A DNA stretch of 64,000 bases from Heyndrickxia vini (GTDB taxonomy: Bacteria > Bacillota > Bacilli > Bacillales > Bacillaceae_C), in assembly GCF_016772275.1 (NCBI RefSeq), contig NZ_CP065425.1:1474001-1538000 (forward strand). Reading direction: 5' to 3'. A program made the position numbers and the translations under genes. Shown piece after piece: positions 9,602 to 19,225 of this stretch. The notes below the pieces were generated by a model. The model was given only the letters and a program-made list of their open reading frames with translations. It was not told the origin of the DNA and searched no databases. Each line of letters begins with the position of its first letter. Position 1 is the stretch's first letter.

Positions 9602-12463
9602 ATGCGCACAATATTTAAAAAAATTCACTTGCTATTTTTTGTAGTAGTTATTTCCTTCTGTGCCTCAAATATAAATCCTACACCTACGAATGCATCAACA
9701 ACAAGTCCTTCAGTAGATTTTTCTGTTCGTCCATCCGCCAATGAATACATAAAGCCAACAGACGGTAATGCAGAAGGCCGTTTAGATATTAGCCTTCTTC
9801 CAAAAGGTAAAGCGACAAATGAACAGAGAAAACCCATTGATGTCTTTTTTGTCCATGATACTTCAGGATCAATGAAAGAAACACTGGAAGGTGAAAGAAA
9901 AGATACAAGTGCGAAAAATGCATTAAACAAAGCTATCGATTTTTTTAGTCAAAATGCTCAATCAAAAGATGGTTTTTACTTTATTCCATTTGATTCAAAA
10001 ATAAGCAATAAATGCCAATCTAATTATTGGTATTGTACTTCTAAAACCATTAAAGAAACGACAGGACTCAATAATATTAAAAACATGATTTCTGACTTAG
10101 ATAAGGTAAGTGGAGGCGGTACAAACTATATACAGCCACTCGAATCCGTAGTTTCAACCAGTATTATGAAAAATGCTGAAACTGGAAGTGGAGATAGAAA
10201 AAAATATGTCATATTCTTAACAGATGGGGAACCAACCTCCTTAATTTACAATAGTAATTTATACGAAATATCAACTGCTGATACTTGTATAAAAAATGGT
10301 AATTCAAATAGATGTACTGAAATTAATGGAGTAAATGGTCTGAAAAAGCTAATCAAATCAGCCGTACTTGATACATCCGATAACATAGGAAAAAACGATA
10401 TTACAATGTATAGTATCGCCTTTGCAAAAGAGGGGGATGTAAACTATCAACTTCTTGATACGATGTCTGGAAAAACTGGCGGATTTGCTACCCAAAGTAA
10501 TTCGAACAGTTTAACTGAATTATTTACAAATATTTCATCACAATTTGATTCACCATCTATAGATGGTGATGTGACAATTGATCTTAAACCATTTAAAGGG
10601 ACGGTAAAAGTAAAAGATGGTGCGAATGCCTATGTCGATGAAAATAATGTGGCACATGTTAAATTTAATTTTAGTTACCCTATCAATGCAAATCCATCAC
10701 CGAATGAAATAAATACATCCTTACCACTTGAATTTACGAAAACAGGTGTTTATTCTTTTGAAACTATCAAAATAAACTATAAGGATCTAAACGGGAAAGT
10801 AGTCCAAAACATCCATTCTCCCGTTACGATAACAATTAAAGATGATACAGCACCAACTTTTACAAGCAGTGTCGACCTTATCGGTAATGCATTATATTCG
10901 CCAGACAGCTTAGTAAAAATAGGTACAAGCGATTCGGAAAGCAATCAATTTTCGGCAAAGTATACAATAACCCCATCAGGCTTAGTCAATAGCTTCGCAA
11001 ACGGGTCATTAACAGGATTGAAAATTATTCAACCGTTACCGGACGGTATAACATTGGCGAATTCACAATTGACGATCACTAGTGGACAGGATTTCATGTC
11101 CAATGCATCTGTTAAAGAAATTATTACTGAAGACAATAAACATAAAATTCAAATTGACATTCCTAAGCCGATTAGTTATTCAAAAGGTAATTTTAATGTG
11201 AAGGAATTTTCATTTTCGATAAAATTAAAGGCGATGTGGGCTCTTTCATATACATCTTATCCAATCGCAACTATCCAATATAATGATAGTCGATTTGGAT
11301 CACAATCTGTTACCACCTCTACATTGTCAAAGAAAATTGGAATGAAGGTTCGCTTGGATACTGATAATACCGATAAATATTATTACGTCGGAGATGCAGT
11401 TGGTAAGATTCAAAAAATTAATAAGAACAGCGAAGAGGTTGTAGCCGAAACAGATTTAACGGCCAATTCTTTGCCGAACAAACCGGTTATGGGATTGGAA
11501 CTACAAAACAATGGCAAAAAAATTGAAATTACTTACTATGATAACTCAAAAGCATATTTATATTTGAAAACGAATTTTGAAATGAAAGAGAATGGAACAG
11601 GAAAAATTTTAATCAATGGATCATCGACAGCCGGACCGGTACAATTTTATGTTACAGATTTTGTATTAGGTAAAGATGTGAAATACGAATATCAACTTGA
11701 ATCAAAAAAGGGTACGACCGATTGGTTAGTGTTTGATCCTAAACAACCTGTACAAATACCAGGAAATTATAGTGGAGAAGTCAAAATAAACGTCCGAACT
11801 CTGGGTGGTTTTTCCAGTGATTCAAACGCTGTGACAAAATCAGTTGTTATCACGAAGAACATCCAATCAATTACTGTAACGCCAAACCCAATTGAAGTTG
11901 ATGTCCTTAAATCGGTGGACTTTACGATTAAAATTGAACCGGAAGATGCATTGAACAAACAATTGCAAATATCAATCGAAAATCCGGAAGGACTTACTGT
12001 TGCCGAATTAGTTGACGGTGATAATAATCGCATCCTTGGCGTTCATGAAGGAAGTGCAAAGTTAGTTATTAAAAGTCTTGATGGCTCTAATATTCGGGTA
12101 GAGATTCCGATCAACGTAATAAATCCTTATGTCGCGCTGAAAGAATTACATTTTACGAAGGCAAAATACACGATAACACCTGGTTCAATGATTTCGATTT
12201 ATCCTAAACTAATCTTTAATCCTGAAAATGCAACAAATAAAAAAATCAAAAATATTTTTTCAACAGATGAGGATATAGTTGAAGTTGTTCAAGGGGCAGA
12301 TGGTGCATGGTATGTTAAAGCGAATAAAATAGGCTATTCCACGATAACGGTCATTTCAGATGATAATCCAGCCATAAAAGATACAGCAGTATTTGAAGTT
12401 CATGATAGCACAGATGATAATGGAACTGGAAATGATAATCAATCAATCGACGGTAAATGGTAA
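9602..12463 (+). CDS. Secreted von Willebrand factor A domain protein, candidate pilus adhesin
   Basis: 953 residues with a Sec signal peptide (basic MRTIFKKIH, hydrophobic core, cut near residue 31). A vWA domain follows, with the metal-site motif DTSGS at residues 86-90, the threonine in GGGTNY and the acidic TDGEPTS strand. The middle is beta-rich, and residues ~755-945 look like two Ig-like/BIG2 repeats. Four cysteines in the vWA domain (KCQSNYWYC, TC...RC) could form disulfides. No LPXTG or C-terminal anchor is visible. It is convergent with the minor-pilin operon. vWA proteins act as pilus-tip adhesins in other type IV systems (PilY1, S. sanguinis PilB), so that role is plausible but unproven. 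Confidence 0.85.
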   Translation: MRTIFKKIHLLFFVVVISFCASNINPTPTNASTTSPSVDFSVRPSANEYIKPTDGNAEGRLDISLLPKGKATNEQRKPIDVFFVHDTSGSMKETLEGERKDTSAKNALNKAIDFFSQNAQSKDGFYFIPFDSKISNKCQSNYWYCTSKTIKETTGLNNIKNMISDLDKVSGGGTNYIQPLESVVSTSIMKNAETGSGDRKKYVIFLTDGEPTSLIYNSNLYEISTADTCIKNGNSNRCTEINGVNGLKKLIKSAVLDTSDNIGKNDITMYSIAFAKEGDVNYQLLDTMSGKTGGFATQSNSNSLTELFTNISSQFDSPSIDGDVTIDLKPFKGTVKVKDGANAYVDENNVAHVKFNFSYPINANPSPNEINTSLPLEFTKTGVYSFETIKINYKDLNGKVVQNIHSPVTITIKDDTAPTFTSSVDLIGNALYSPDSLVKIGTSDSESNQFSAKYTITPSGLVNSFANGSLTGLKIIQPLPDGITLANSQLTITSGQDFMSNASVKEIITEDNKHKIQIDIPKPISYSKGNFNVKEFSFSIKLKAMWALSYTSYPIATIQYNDSRFGSQSVTTSTLSKKIGMKVRLDTDNTDKYYYVGDAVGKIQKINKNSEEVVAETDLTANSLPNKPVMGLELQNNGKKIEITYYDNSKAYLYLKTNFEMKENGTGKILINGSSTAGPVQFYVTDFVLGKDVKYEYQLESKKGTTDWLVFDPKQPVQIPGNYSGEVKINVRTLGGFSSDSNAVTKSVVITKNIQSITVTPNPIEVDVLKSVDFTIKIEPEDALNKQLQISIENPEGLTVAELVDGDNNRILGVHEGSAKLVIKSLDGSNIRVEIPINVINPYVALKELHFTKAKYTITPGSMISIYPKLIFNPENATNKKIKNIFSTDEDIVEVVQGADGAWYVKANKIGYSTITVISDDNPAIKDTAVFEVHDSTDDNGTGNDNQSIDGKW

Positions 12464-12467
12464 TAAA

Positions 12468-12520
12468 GAAAGGAATGATTCCTTTGCTTCATTGAAGCAA
12501 GGGAACCATTCCTTTTCTTT
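12468..12520. terminator. Bidirectional terminator between the vWA gene and the minor-pilin operon
   Basis: A long stem: AAAGGAATG...GCTTC pairs with GAAGC...CATTCCTTT and is followed by TTCTTT. It serves both convergent units. Confidence 0.85.
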
Positions 12521-14680
12521 CTATCTCACTATTAAGTTATCAGGATATACAGTAATTGTTTCGACTTTTGGCAATGCTTCAATTCGCTTAAGTAATACAT
12601 CTTTATCATAATCAACGATAAATCGAGAAAACTTCCCTTGTTGAATTGTAGCGTTCATATTTTTGACATTGTCAATCTTCGTAACTTTTCCCCGGACCGA
12701 ATTGATCTCTAATTGGCTATCTTCAGGATTGGGCGTATTCCCCTTAGCGAATAGCCCGCCTTTTATATAAAATAATGAACCAACACCGTAAAGCTCCGCA
12801 TTTTGCTCAGTGTAAAAAAATGCTTGTAACGGTTTTATATTCTCTTCTTCTGTTGGAACTCCATTTTTCCCTTTTGTTTCATCATCATTTTGATAATTAT
12901 TAAATTCGTTCATCCGAGTGATTGTAAGTTTTCCTCCACATAGGAGTATCAGTTCTTTTTCATTATTATCTGCACCAAGTATATTGATGTTTGATATGGT
13001 AGCTCGTCCTCTAGCATAAATGACAGAATCGAAAATTGCCTCGTCATCCTCTTTATCATGATCAGTGCTGTCTCCGATAATATTTAAATTCCCGTTTGAT
13101 AACATATCACCCGTAAGAAGAAGTGAAGAATTGATTGATTTAATTAAAAGATTCCCCGAAGCGTATATATTTCCGGTTATTCTCGAGTTTTTTTCACTTT
13201 TAACTGAAATGTTATCACCTGAAATAAGATCTCTCGCAATTTCTAACGCACCGGAATTATCAATTTCGAGCTTATCTCCAATTAATAAATCCTCTGAAAA
13301 AGTAGCGGAACCGTAGTTTTTAAAACTGAATGAATTACCGGCTATTATTCTGTTATCAGCTTCGAATGAACCCGAATTAGTCATTAGTTGCTGCCCGCTA
13401 GACATAATATCTCCAGAGATCTTAAGCTGCATCGCATTATCTATAATAATATTGCTATTGGACTTAATGCCGCCGTTGATTGTTATATTCCCCTTAGAAC
13501 CAATCAAATAAATATTTCCGCTAGCATGGATATTATTAAAGGTCATTTTTTTATTCGCTAAAACAAATAAATCACCATTTACTGTTAAGTCATTAATCGT
13601 AACATCCTTATTAGTATTTGATATAACAAGATTTTCTGAAAATTCCTTTGGCTCTGCCATGTCCTTATCAATTAACTTTAAATGATAAGGTGGGGGATTA
13701 TCTTCAGAGTAGCTTTCATCTTTCATACTAGGATTAGTCATTGATAATCCAAATGTATGGATAATTTGATTCTTTATAGTTGAAAGTTCATCCCCGTTTG
13801 GAGTAATAAGTCTTTTACCATTCCCTTTAAGAATGGCTTCCTCTTGTGTTTGATAGGCGTCATTAAAATCGATATCAGCAAATTGGCTATCATTCTTCAA
13901 TTCTGGAACATTTCCGTTATAAAAATTTTCTTTGACCAGTCTTTTTAAAAATCTCGTTGAATTCGAATAAATATCACCTTTTATATCAGGTAGTGGGGTC
14001 GGTGCTGATAATTGATAATTTTCCGAATTGGATAACTGGTAATACGCATTTTTATCAATCATTAAATCATTTGCATATAGATTGCCGATGATAGTAGGTG
14101 AGCCATTTAAAACCAATTTTCCTCTCGTACCGACTACATATTTCAAAAAACTAGGATTTGGAGAGAGAATGATTCTTTTTGTAATCGTTCGTGTGATGTA
14201 ACCTTTTGCCTTATCGGGTGTTTCTACTTTAGCGATTAAATAAATAACTCTAGTTAATGTCGTTTTTTCATCGATATTGAAAGTCGATAAATTCTTTGTG
14301 TTTTCGATACAGGAAGGATGATCATTTAATAAATAAGATGACGTTTTTCCGGTAACATTTAAAACATTTATACAAGATAACGATTTATCTTTATGTTTTT
14401 CTACTATGCCAGAAAGCAGCTTACCTAATTGACTAGTAAATAATTGTGGATTAAGTTGATCGATTTTGAATGTTTGGTTACTCGATAATTCTAGTGATAG
14501 GTTTGCGACTATATCATCAATAATTTTAATGCCGTCGTATGTAATCGTTACATCAGTTTCTCTTACACTTGTCCGTTTTGCACCATTAATCGTGGCGGCT
14601 ACAATTGATAAACTAATTGTCATAATAACGATTGTAACAATCATGACATTGATTAATGTGTTTCCTTTTTGATTTACCAT
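12521..14680 (-). CDS. Large minor-pilin-like protein with beta-helix repeats (PilX-like position)
   Basis: 719 residues. The N-terminus is prepilin-like: a short leader MVNQKG, then NTLINVMIVTIVIMTISLSIVAA, a single hydrophobic helix. Position +5 of the mature form is Asn, not the usual Glu. Residues ~350-590 are short repeating strands (GDLFVLANKK, GNIYLIGSKGN, SGDIMSSGQQL, GNLLIKS) like the right-handed beta-helix of bactofilins. It is far larger than a normal minor pilin. It is the last of three genes on the minus strand, with AGGAGGTGG before its ATG. A surface-exposed, pilus-associated role is inferred. Confidence 0.75.
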   Translation of the reverse strand: MVNQKGNTLINVMIVTIVIMTISLSIVAATINGAKRTSVRETDVTITYDGIKIIDDIVANLSLELSSNQTFKIDQLNPQLFTSQLGKLLSGIVEKHKDKSLSCINVLNVTGKTSSYLLNDHPSCIENTKNLSTFNIDEKTTLTRVIYLIAKVETPDKAKGYITRTITKRIILSPNPSFLKYVVGTRGKLVLNGSPTIIGNLYANDLMIDKNAYYQLSNSENYQLSAPTPLPDIKGDIYSNSTRFLKRLVKENFYNGNVPELKNDSQFADIDFNDAYQTQEEAILKGNGKRLITPNGDELSTIKNQIIHTFGLSMTNPSMKDESYSEDNPPPYHLKLIDKDMAEPKEFSENLVISNTNKDVTINDLTVNGDLFVLANKKMTFNNIHASGNIYLIGSKGNITINGGIKSNSNIIIDNAMQLKISGDIMSSGQQLMTNSGSFEADNRIIAGNSFSFKNYGSATFSEDLLIGDKLEIDNSGALEIARDLISGDNISVKSEKNSRITGNIYASGNLLIKSINSSLLLTGDMLSNGNLNIIGDSTDHDKEDDEAIFDSVIYARGRATISNINILGADNNEKELILLCGGKLTITRMNEFNNYQNDDETKGKNGVPTEEENIKPLQAFFYTEQNAELYGVGSLFYIKGGLFAKGNTPNPEDSQLEINSVRGKVTKIDNVKNMNATIQQGKFSRFIVDYDKDVLLKRIEALPKVETITVYPDNLIVR

Positions 14681-14701
14681 GCACGTTCCACCTCCTCTTA
14701 T

Positions 14702-15328
14702 TTAAAAACCGAATTCACTTGTCAAATGAAGTACCTTATTATGTTTATCATCTTTAACTTGCAAATGAAGCTCAATAGTCCCATTGGTTTCGCAATTTTG
14801 TACATTATTATCATTTTTACAATGAATTGAGAACGTAGAACCCTCAAAATTGGAGCTGGTTTCTAGTAATTGATCGTTAATTTGAATGCCTGTAAGTGAT
14901 TGGCCATTTTTTTCAAAGTTTACTAATTTAATTGTTGAAGTGATGACATCTTCATTATGTTCGTATGATTTCTGATCGAAATCATAAAAGTTAGTATTAT
15001 TTTGTTTAGTAAGTGTGGTTTCTTTCGTTTCTTTAATATCGATACAGTTTTTTGTGGAACTGCCACATGAGTCCACGACATCAAAGGGCGTAGAGTAGAA
15101 GGTATTAAGAATCATAGATGTTACATAATCGGCATCATCGCGTAACTGGCCTTCAATATTTATTTTTTCATATAATTTATAACCGGTAATGAAGGCACTA
15201 TATATAACGGGCAAGAAAATGGCTGAGATAGCGACAGTTACCAACAGTTCAATTAAAGTTACCCCACGTTTATCGAAGCTCTTCGCTTTTAACGGTTCCT
15301 TCAACGCTTGTCTGATATTCTTTATCAT
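14702..15328 (-). CDS. Minor pilin, PilW/ComGF-like
   Basis: 208 residues. The prepilin motif KRG|VTLIELLVTVAISAIFLPVIYSAF has Glu at mature position 5 and a 22-residue leader. The C-terminal domain is beta-rich with cysteine pairs (CGSSTKNC and CKNDNNVQNC) that may form disulfides. The ATG follows GAGGTGG inside the upstream gene, which overlaps it by 59 bases, so the two are probably translationally coupled. It resembles the minor pilins that prime pilus assembly. Confidence 0.85.
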   Translation of the reverse strand: MIKNIRQALKEPLKAKSFDKRGVTLIELLVTVAISAIFLPVIYSAFITGYKLYEKINIEGQLRDDADYVTSMILNTFYSTPFDVVDSCGSSTKNCIDIKETKETTLTKQNNTNFYDFDQKSYEHNEDVITSTIKLVNFEKNGQSLTGIQINDQLLETSSNFEGSTFSIHCKNDNNVQNCETNGTIELHLQVKDDKHNKVLHLTSEFGF

Positions 15329-15830
15329 TGACTGCCCACCTCACTTCAACCTTTATTGGAATATAGTAATTACATGTGCTTTTTTTATTTTTGTTAGACT
15401 CGCTTTGATTGGGTGTTTTGCTATTTCCATTATAACAATCATCCATATTATCAGTTGAAACGAGGACCTCATAAGGAACATTATTTATCTTAATCGGTTC
15501 ACAGCCCGCATTAATCTTTTCGTTTTTATACTCATACTGATTATTACAAATTTTTAAATGCAAAGAATGGTCACTTGATGATGCTTCTCCGTCGTTTATT
15601 TTTAAAAAATCATCCTTAAGTACTAGGAAATTTTGTTTCTCCATAAACATTAATGCATTTCGTGCTACGTTTACCGCCACTGTCTTTTTTTGGTTCGCAT
15701 TTGTAAAGGTTCCAGCCTGTAGGAAAAAATGCATAAAAGTTAGCAAAATTATTCCTAATATTGTAATAGATAGTAAGACTTCAATTAATGTTATTCCTTC
15801 TTGATGTTGAAGTTTTTTTATAGGATTCAT
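15270..15830 (-). CDS. Minor pilin, PilV-like
   Basis: 186 residues. The leader MNPIKKLQHQEG ends in G and is followed by ITLIEVLLSITILGIILLTFMHF, a canonical type IV prepilin N-terminus with Glu5. The rest is a small globular domain with several cysteines. It is the first gene of a three-gene minus-strand minor-pilin operon and has AAGGTG five bases before the ATG. The operon is divergent from the plus-strand unit starting at 15940. It is expected to be processed by the PilD at 23725. Confidence 0.87.
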   Translation of the reverse strand: MNPIKKLQHQEGITLIEVLLSITILGIILLTFMHFFLQAGTFTNANQKKTVAVNVARNALMFMEKQNFLVLKDDFLKINDGEASSSDHSLHLKICNNQYEYKNEKINAGCEPIKINNVPYEVLVSTDNMDDCYNGNSKTPNQSESNKNKKSTCNYYIPIKVEVRWAVNDKEYQTSVEGTVKSEELR

Positions 15831-15939
15831 CGCATCACCTTCTTTTAAATTACTCGACTTTATTATACAATATATTTAATCAAAATCCGTCTTTATCCGA
15901 CAATTTCTAGGATAATAGTCTTAGGAAGGGAGTTAATTA

Positions 15940-17076
15940 ATGATTTCAATGATTATGTCCGTAATCGGGCTTATCATTCTGATACCTCTTATCTATTTCT
16001 TACCAATTGGTATACAGAAAAATGTGAAATGGATCATTGTTGTTTTTGCTGTTTTTTTAGTAGGAATAGGAAGCCTAGCATTAAATGTTATGGAGATATG
16101 GAAAATTGCACTTATTTTACTTTTATTAAGTTTAATGTTTGCTTACTTACTTGAAAAAAAGTTAGCGCATCATGTAGTAGAAGCGAATGATTTCGAAACT
16201 GACGAGGATGCATTTACAAATCAACTGCTTCACGAGGATGAAAGACCAGACGATACGTCTAGTGAGGAACTACCTATTGCAGATTATTCATTAGAAAAAG
16301 AAGAAAAAACGAGTTCATTAATAGAAACTACTGAATCAATGGTAGAAGAAGTAAGTGATGGGAAATATGAAGACGAGGAACCGGCCGAAATCGTTTTAAG
16401 TGATATAGAAAAATTGATCATGGAAGTAGAGGAAACAGATCATTACATAGAAGATCAAGATACTTTTGTAATGGAGGCAGCGGCTACCGTAGAATCCGAT
16501 TTAGAGGAAATTACGCTTGATAGTGAATATGAAGTAGAGGATTCGCAAGATATTATAGAGACTGAAGAGATTGTTTCGACTAATCCGATTGATATCGCAC
16601 ATGAAATTGAAGAAATAGATTCAAGTGTTAGTGTTTACGATGAAATAGATGATAATCAAATGGTTGAAGAAAACAATCTTTTAAACGAACCACTAACAGA
16701 ATTAACTGACATCGATGTTGAGTTACCCTTTAGCGAGGAAGTTGAAGAGGTAATTGTCGATCAACATCCCTCAAAAGAAGTAACTTTATTGCAGAAACAA
16801 GTAATATCATCCATGTTACAAGAACTTTTATTATTGAAAAATCAGTTGGGTAGCGGTCATTATGAAGAACGCATCATTCAACATCTTGACTCAAGTTTAC
16901 CAGATGAAGATTACTATTCGTTTGCACATGTATTAATTGAACATTACATTTCCAATGGTGAATTTAAAAAGTTAGAACATTTTCTATTGGAGTTAGAAGA
17001 TCGATTTAATCGGTACCCAGGTATTATGAAAGAATTAAACTATTTAACATCACTTGTAAATAATAAAAAAAGATAG
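15940..17076 (+). CDS. Acidic membrane protein of the pilus locus, unknown function
   Basis: 378 residues. Three hydrophobic segments lie in the first ~75 residues, followed by a ~190-residue, very Glu/Asp-rich, low-complexity linker. A helical domain ends the protein (about residues 285-375: LLQKQVISSMLQELLLLKNQLG ... LEHFLLELEDRFNRYPG). I recognise no family. The ATG has AGGAAGGGA eight bases upstream. It starts the plus-strand unit that runs into the PRC-barrel gene, the G5-like gene and pilB. Its position suggests an accessory role in pilus assembly or regulation. Confidence 0.75.
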   Translation: MISMIMSVIGLIILIPLIYFLPIGIQKNVKWIIVVFAVFLVGIGSLALNVMEIWKIALILLLLSLMFAYLLEKKLAHHVVEANDFETDEDAFTNQLLHEDERPDDTSSEELPIADYSLEKEEKTSSLIETTESMVEEVSDGKYEDEEPAEIVLSDIEKLIMEVEETDHYIEDQDTFVMEAAATVESDLEEITLDSEYEVEDSQDIIETEEIVSTNPIDIAHEIEEIDSSVSVYDEIDDNQMVEENNLLNEPLTELTDIDVELPFSEEVEEVIVDQHPSKEVTLLQKQVISSMLQELLLLKNQLGSGHYEERIIQHLDSSLPDEDYYSFAHVLIEHYISNGEFKKLEHFLLELEDRFNRYPGIMKELNYLTSLVNNKKR

Positions 17077-17088
17077 GTGTGGGGATAA

Positions 17089-17823
17089 ATGAAAAAAAGT
17101 ATTGAAATAAAAAATTTACCAATCATTAGCATTGCCAATGGAATAGAAATTGGAAAAGTGAAAGATTTAGTCATTGATCCAGAGCAAAGTTCGGTTGATT
17201 TTTTGACGGTTGAACAGGAAAATTGGCAGGTAAGTGTAAAAGCGATTCCTTTTCGCAAAATTATCGGAATCGGTGAATATGCTGTAACGGTTGAAAATGA
17301 AAATGCGGTTATTGATTTAAATGAAATTCCTATTGCTAATCAGTTAGTGAATCGTAAAATAAAGATTATCGATACACGCTTAATGACAAGAAAAGGTCAG
17401 TTAGTTGGACAGGCAATTGAATTTTTTGTGAATGATGAAACAGGTCAAATTATTGGCGTGGAAATAAATTGGCAAGATCGAAAAGTTGTCCTTTCTTCCG
17501 AGTTCATCATCACTTTAGGAAAAGACATCATTGTTGTAACCGAAGAGGCAGTGGACCATTTTGTCGAATCAATAACAGAGTTATTAGAAGAAACCCCTAT
17601 AGAAGAAGTAATTGAAGAAGCAGTTGTCGAAAATGAGGAAATCGTTGCTTTAAATCAGAAACAGACGGAAATGCTGTTAGGAAAAAGGGTAGCTGAAAAT
17701 ATCGTTGATTTATCAGGCAAGCAAATCATTGAGGCTGGTACGATTCTAACAGATGCTGACATTGCAAAGGCTAAAGAGGCCGGTCCTAACGTTTTTGTTA
17801 AATTAACAATGAGTATTGAATAA
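17089..17823 (+). CDS. PRC-barrel domain protein of the pilus locus
   Basis: 244 residues, cytosolic (no signal or membrane segment). The sequence has two PRC-barrel-like halves: SIEIKNLPIISIANGIEIGKVKDLVID (residues 3-29) and a second at about 85-155 (KIKIIDTRLMTRKGQLVGQAIEFFVN). An acidic linker and a C-terminal ~50-residue segment follow (LNQKQTEMLLGKRVAENIVDLSGKQIIEAGTILTDADIAKAKEAG). PRC barrels bind proteins or RNA in several systems; the role here is unknown. It is 12 bases from the gene upstream. Confidence 0.8.
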   Translation: MKKSIEIKNLPIISIANGIEIGKVKDLVIDPEQSSVDFLTVEQENWQVSVKAIPFRKIIGIGEYAVTVENENAVIDLNEIPIANQLVNRKIKIIDTRLMTRKGQLVGQAIEFFVNDETGQIIGVEINWQDRKVVLSSEFIITLGKDIIVVTEEAVDHFVESITELLEETPIEEVIEEAVVENEEIVALNQKQTEMLLGKRVAENIVDLSGKQIIEAGTILTDADIAKAKEAGPNVFVKLTMSIE

Positions 17824-17848
17824 GTGCCGATAGAGGGGAGCGTCGAAT

Positions 17849-19225
17849 GTGAATTATAAACGATTTTTGATCATTTTCACCACATTAATTGTATGTACGG
17901 TTTATTTATTTGCTTTTTCACATTTTGGCGCACTTGCTTACAATACCTTTTTGAATCCAACGAAATCCTTTTTAAAAGGCACCACGATTGGACCAATAAA
18001 TATGGAAGGTAAGACTGCTCAAGAAGCTAAGGAATTATTAACAAGCGAGATTCAACAATGGAATGATCAGCTAAATATTACAGAAGAGTATATGGAAAAA
18101 AAAGAATCTATTCAATCATCATTTATTCTATTTGATATTAATGAGACGATCAATCGCGCAGAATCCGGAGAAAAGAACCAAATTATTGTTAGAATACCAG
18201 AAGCAAAACTTAAATCTGTTATATTGGAAGCATTTCCGGAACTTGATGAGGATTCGATTGATTTTACAAGTATTCGTCGTTATTTATCTGAACAAGCAGC
18301 AACACTTACATCTACTGATGTGAATATATCCATTGAAAACTTCATAGCTGGAGAAGCAAATAATCAAGCAGTAGTTGCAGAGTCACTTCGAAATGATACT
18401 TCCCTTACAAAGGGGTTAAAAGCATTTTGTAAACAAATTTCAACGATTGAAATTAAGAATAATACACAGTTTTCTCTTAATGATTTTTTGAAAAAGAATC
18501 AACTGAAACTTTCAAATAAGGATGTAAATATTATTTCCTCCTTATTATATGAATTAGTGTTACAAACGAATTTTCCTATCATTGAAAAAAACCAAAGTAG
18601 TAATTTACCAGATTATATCCATCTTGGTTACGAAGCTAAAGTCGATTCAGCTTTGAATCAAGATTTTATCTTTGCAAATCCCAATAAAACCACATATACA
18701 TTGACATTTCAACAAATTGATAATGGGCTATACGTAGATATGAAAGGGATCCCTTTTGCCTATAAATATAATGCTGTTGTAAAAGATAAAAAAACCTTTT
18801 CACCAAAAACAATTGAGCAATACAGCGCATTATTGCCTGAAGGAACTGTAAATGTGAAAGAGATCGGTAAAAACGGTGTACTTGTGAAAATGATTCGTGA
18901 AGTACATAACCAAGCTGGAGAATTAATTAGTAGTGAAATGATTAGTGAGGATTTCTACCCACCACATCCAAGAATAGAGATTCATAGTTTACAAGCTGCT
19001 AAAAAAGATGAGACACCGGAAGATACCGCAACAATTGATGATAAAATAGACTCAACTATTGATAGCTCAGATGAATCAATTGATACAAATAATGAAGAAT
19101 CTTCATCAACTTCGCCTACGAATTTAGAAGATGGCAAATCGAGTGAGACAAGTGATAAGTCAGCAAAGGATACGAAAAAAACCGATGAAATTGAAAAATC
19201 TAGCAAAAGTAGTGATGTAAAATGA
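17849..19225 (+). CDS. Membrane-anchored protein with PG-binding/VanW-type and G5-like regions
   Basis: 458 residues. An N-terminal membrane anchor (residues 5-30) is followed by TTIGPINMEGKTAQEAKELL, like the peptidoglycan-binding repeat that precedes VanW domains. At ~330-375 a G5-like segment appears (TVNVKEIGKNGVLVKMIREVHNQAGELISSEMISEDFYPP). The tail is Ser/Thr/Asp/Lys-rich and disordered. I see no VanW catalytic-type core. GTG start with GAGGGGAG upstream; it overlaps pilB by 4 bases (ATGA), so its product is tied to pilus biogenesis. A cell-wall-facing role is an inference. Confidence 0.78.
   Translation: MNYKRFLIIFTTLIVCTVYLFAFSHFGALAYNTFLNPTKSFLKGTTIGPINMEGKTAQEAKELLTSEIQQWNDQLNITEEYMEKKESIQSSFILFDINETINRAESGEKNQIIVRIPEAKLKSVILEAFPELDEDSIDFTSIRRYLSEQAATLTSTDVNISIENFIAGEANNQAVVAESLRNDTSLTKGLKAFCKQISTIEIKNNTQFSLNDFLKKNQLKLSNKDVNIISSLLYELVLQTNFPIIEKNQSSNLPDYIHLGYEAKVDSALNQDFIFANPNKTTYTLTFQQIDNGLYVDMKGIPFAYKYNAVVKDKKTFSPKTIEQYSALLPEGTVNVKEIGKNGVLVKMIREVHNQAGELISSEMISEDFYPPHPRIEIHSLQAAKKDETPEDTATIDDKIDSTIDSSDESIDTNNEESSSTSPTNLEDGKSSETSDKSAKDTKKTDEIEKSSKSSDVK

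Noticed and set aside
17849-19225. Calling the gene a full VanW protein
   Set aside because: Only the PG-binding-like N-terminal part and a G5-like C-terminal segment are visible; the VanW core motifs are not.
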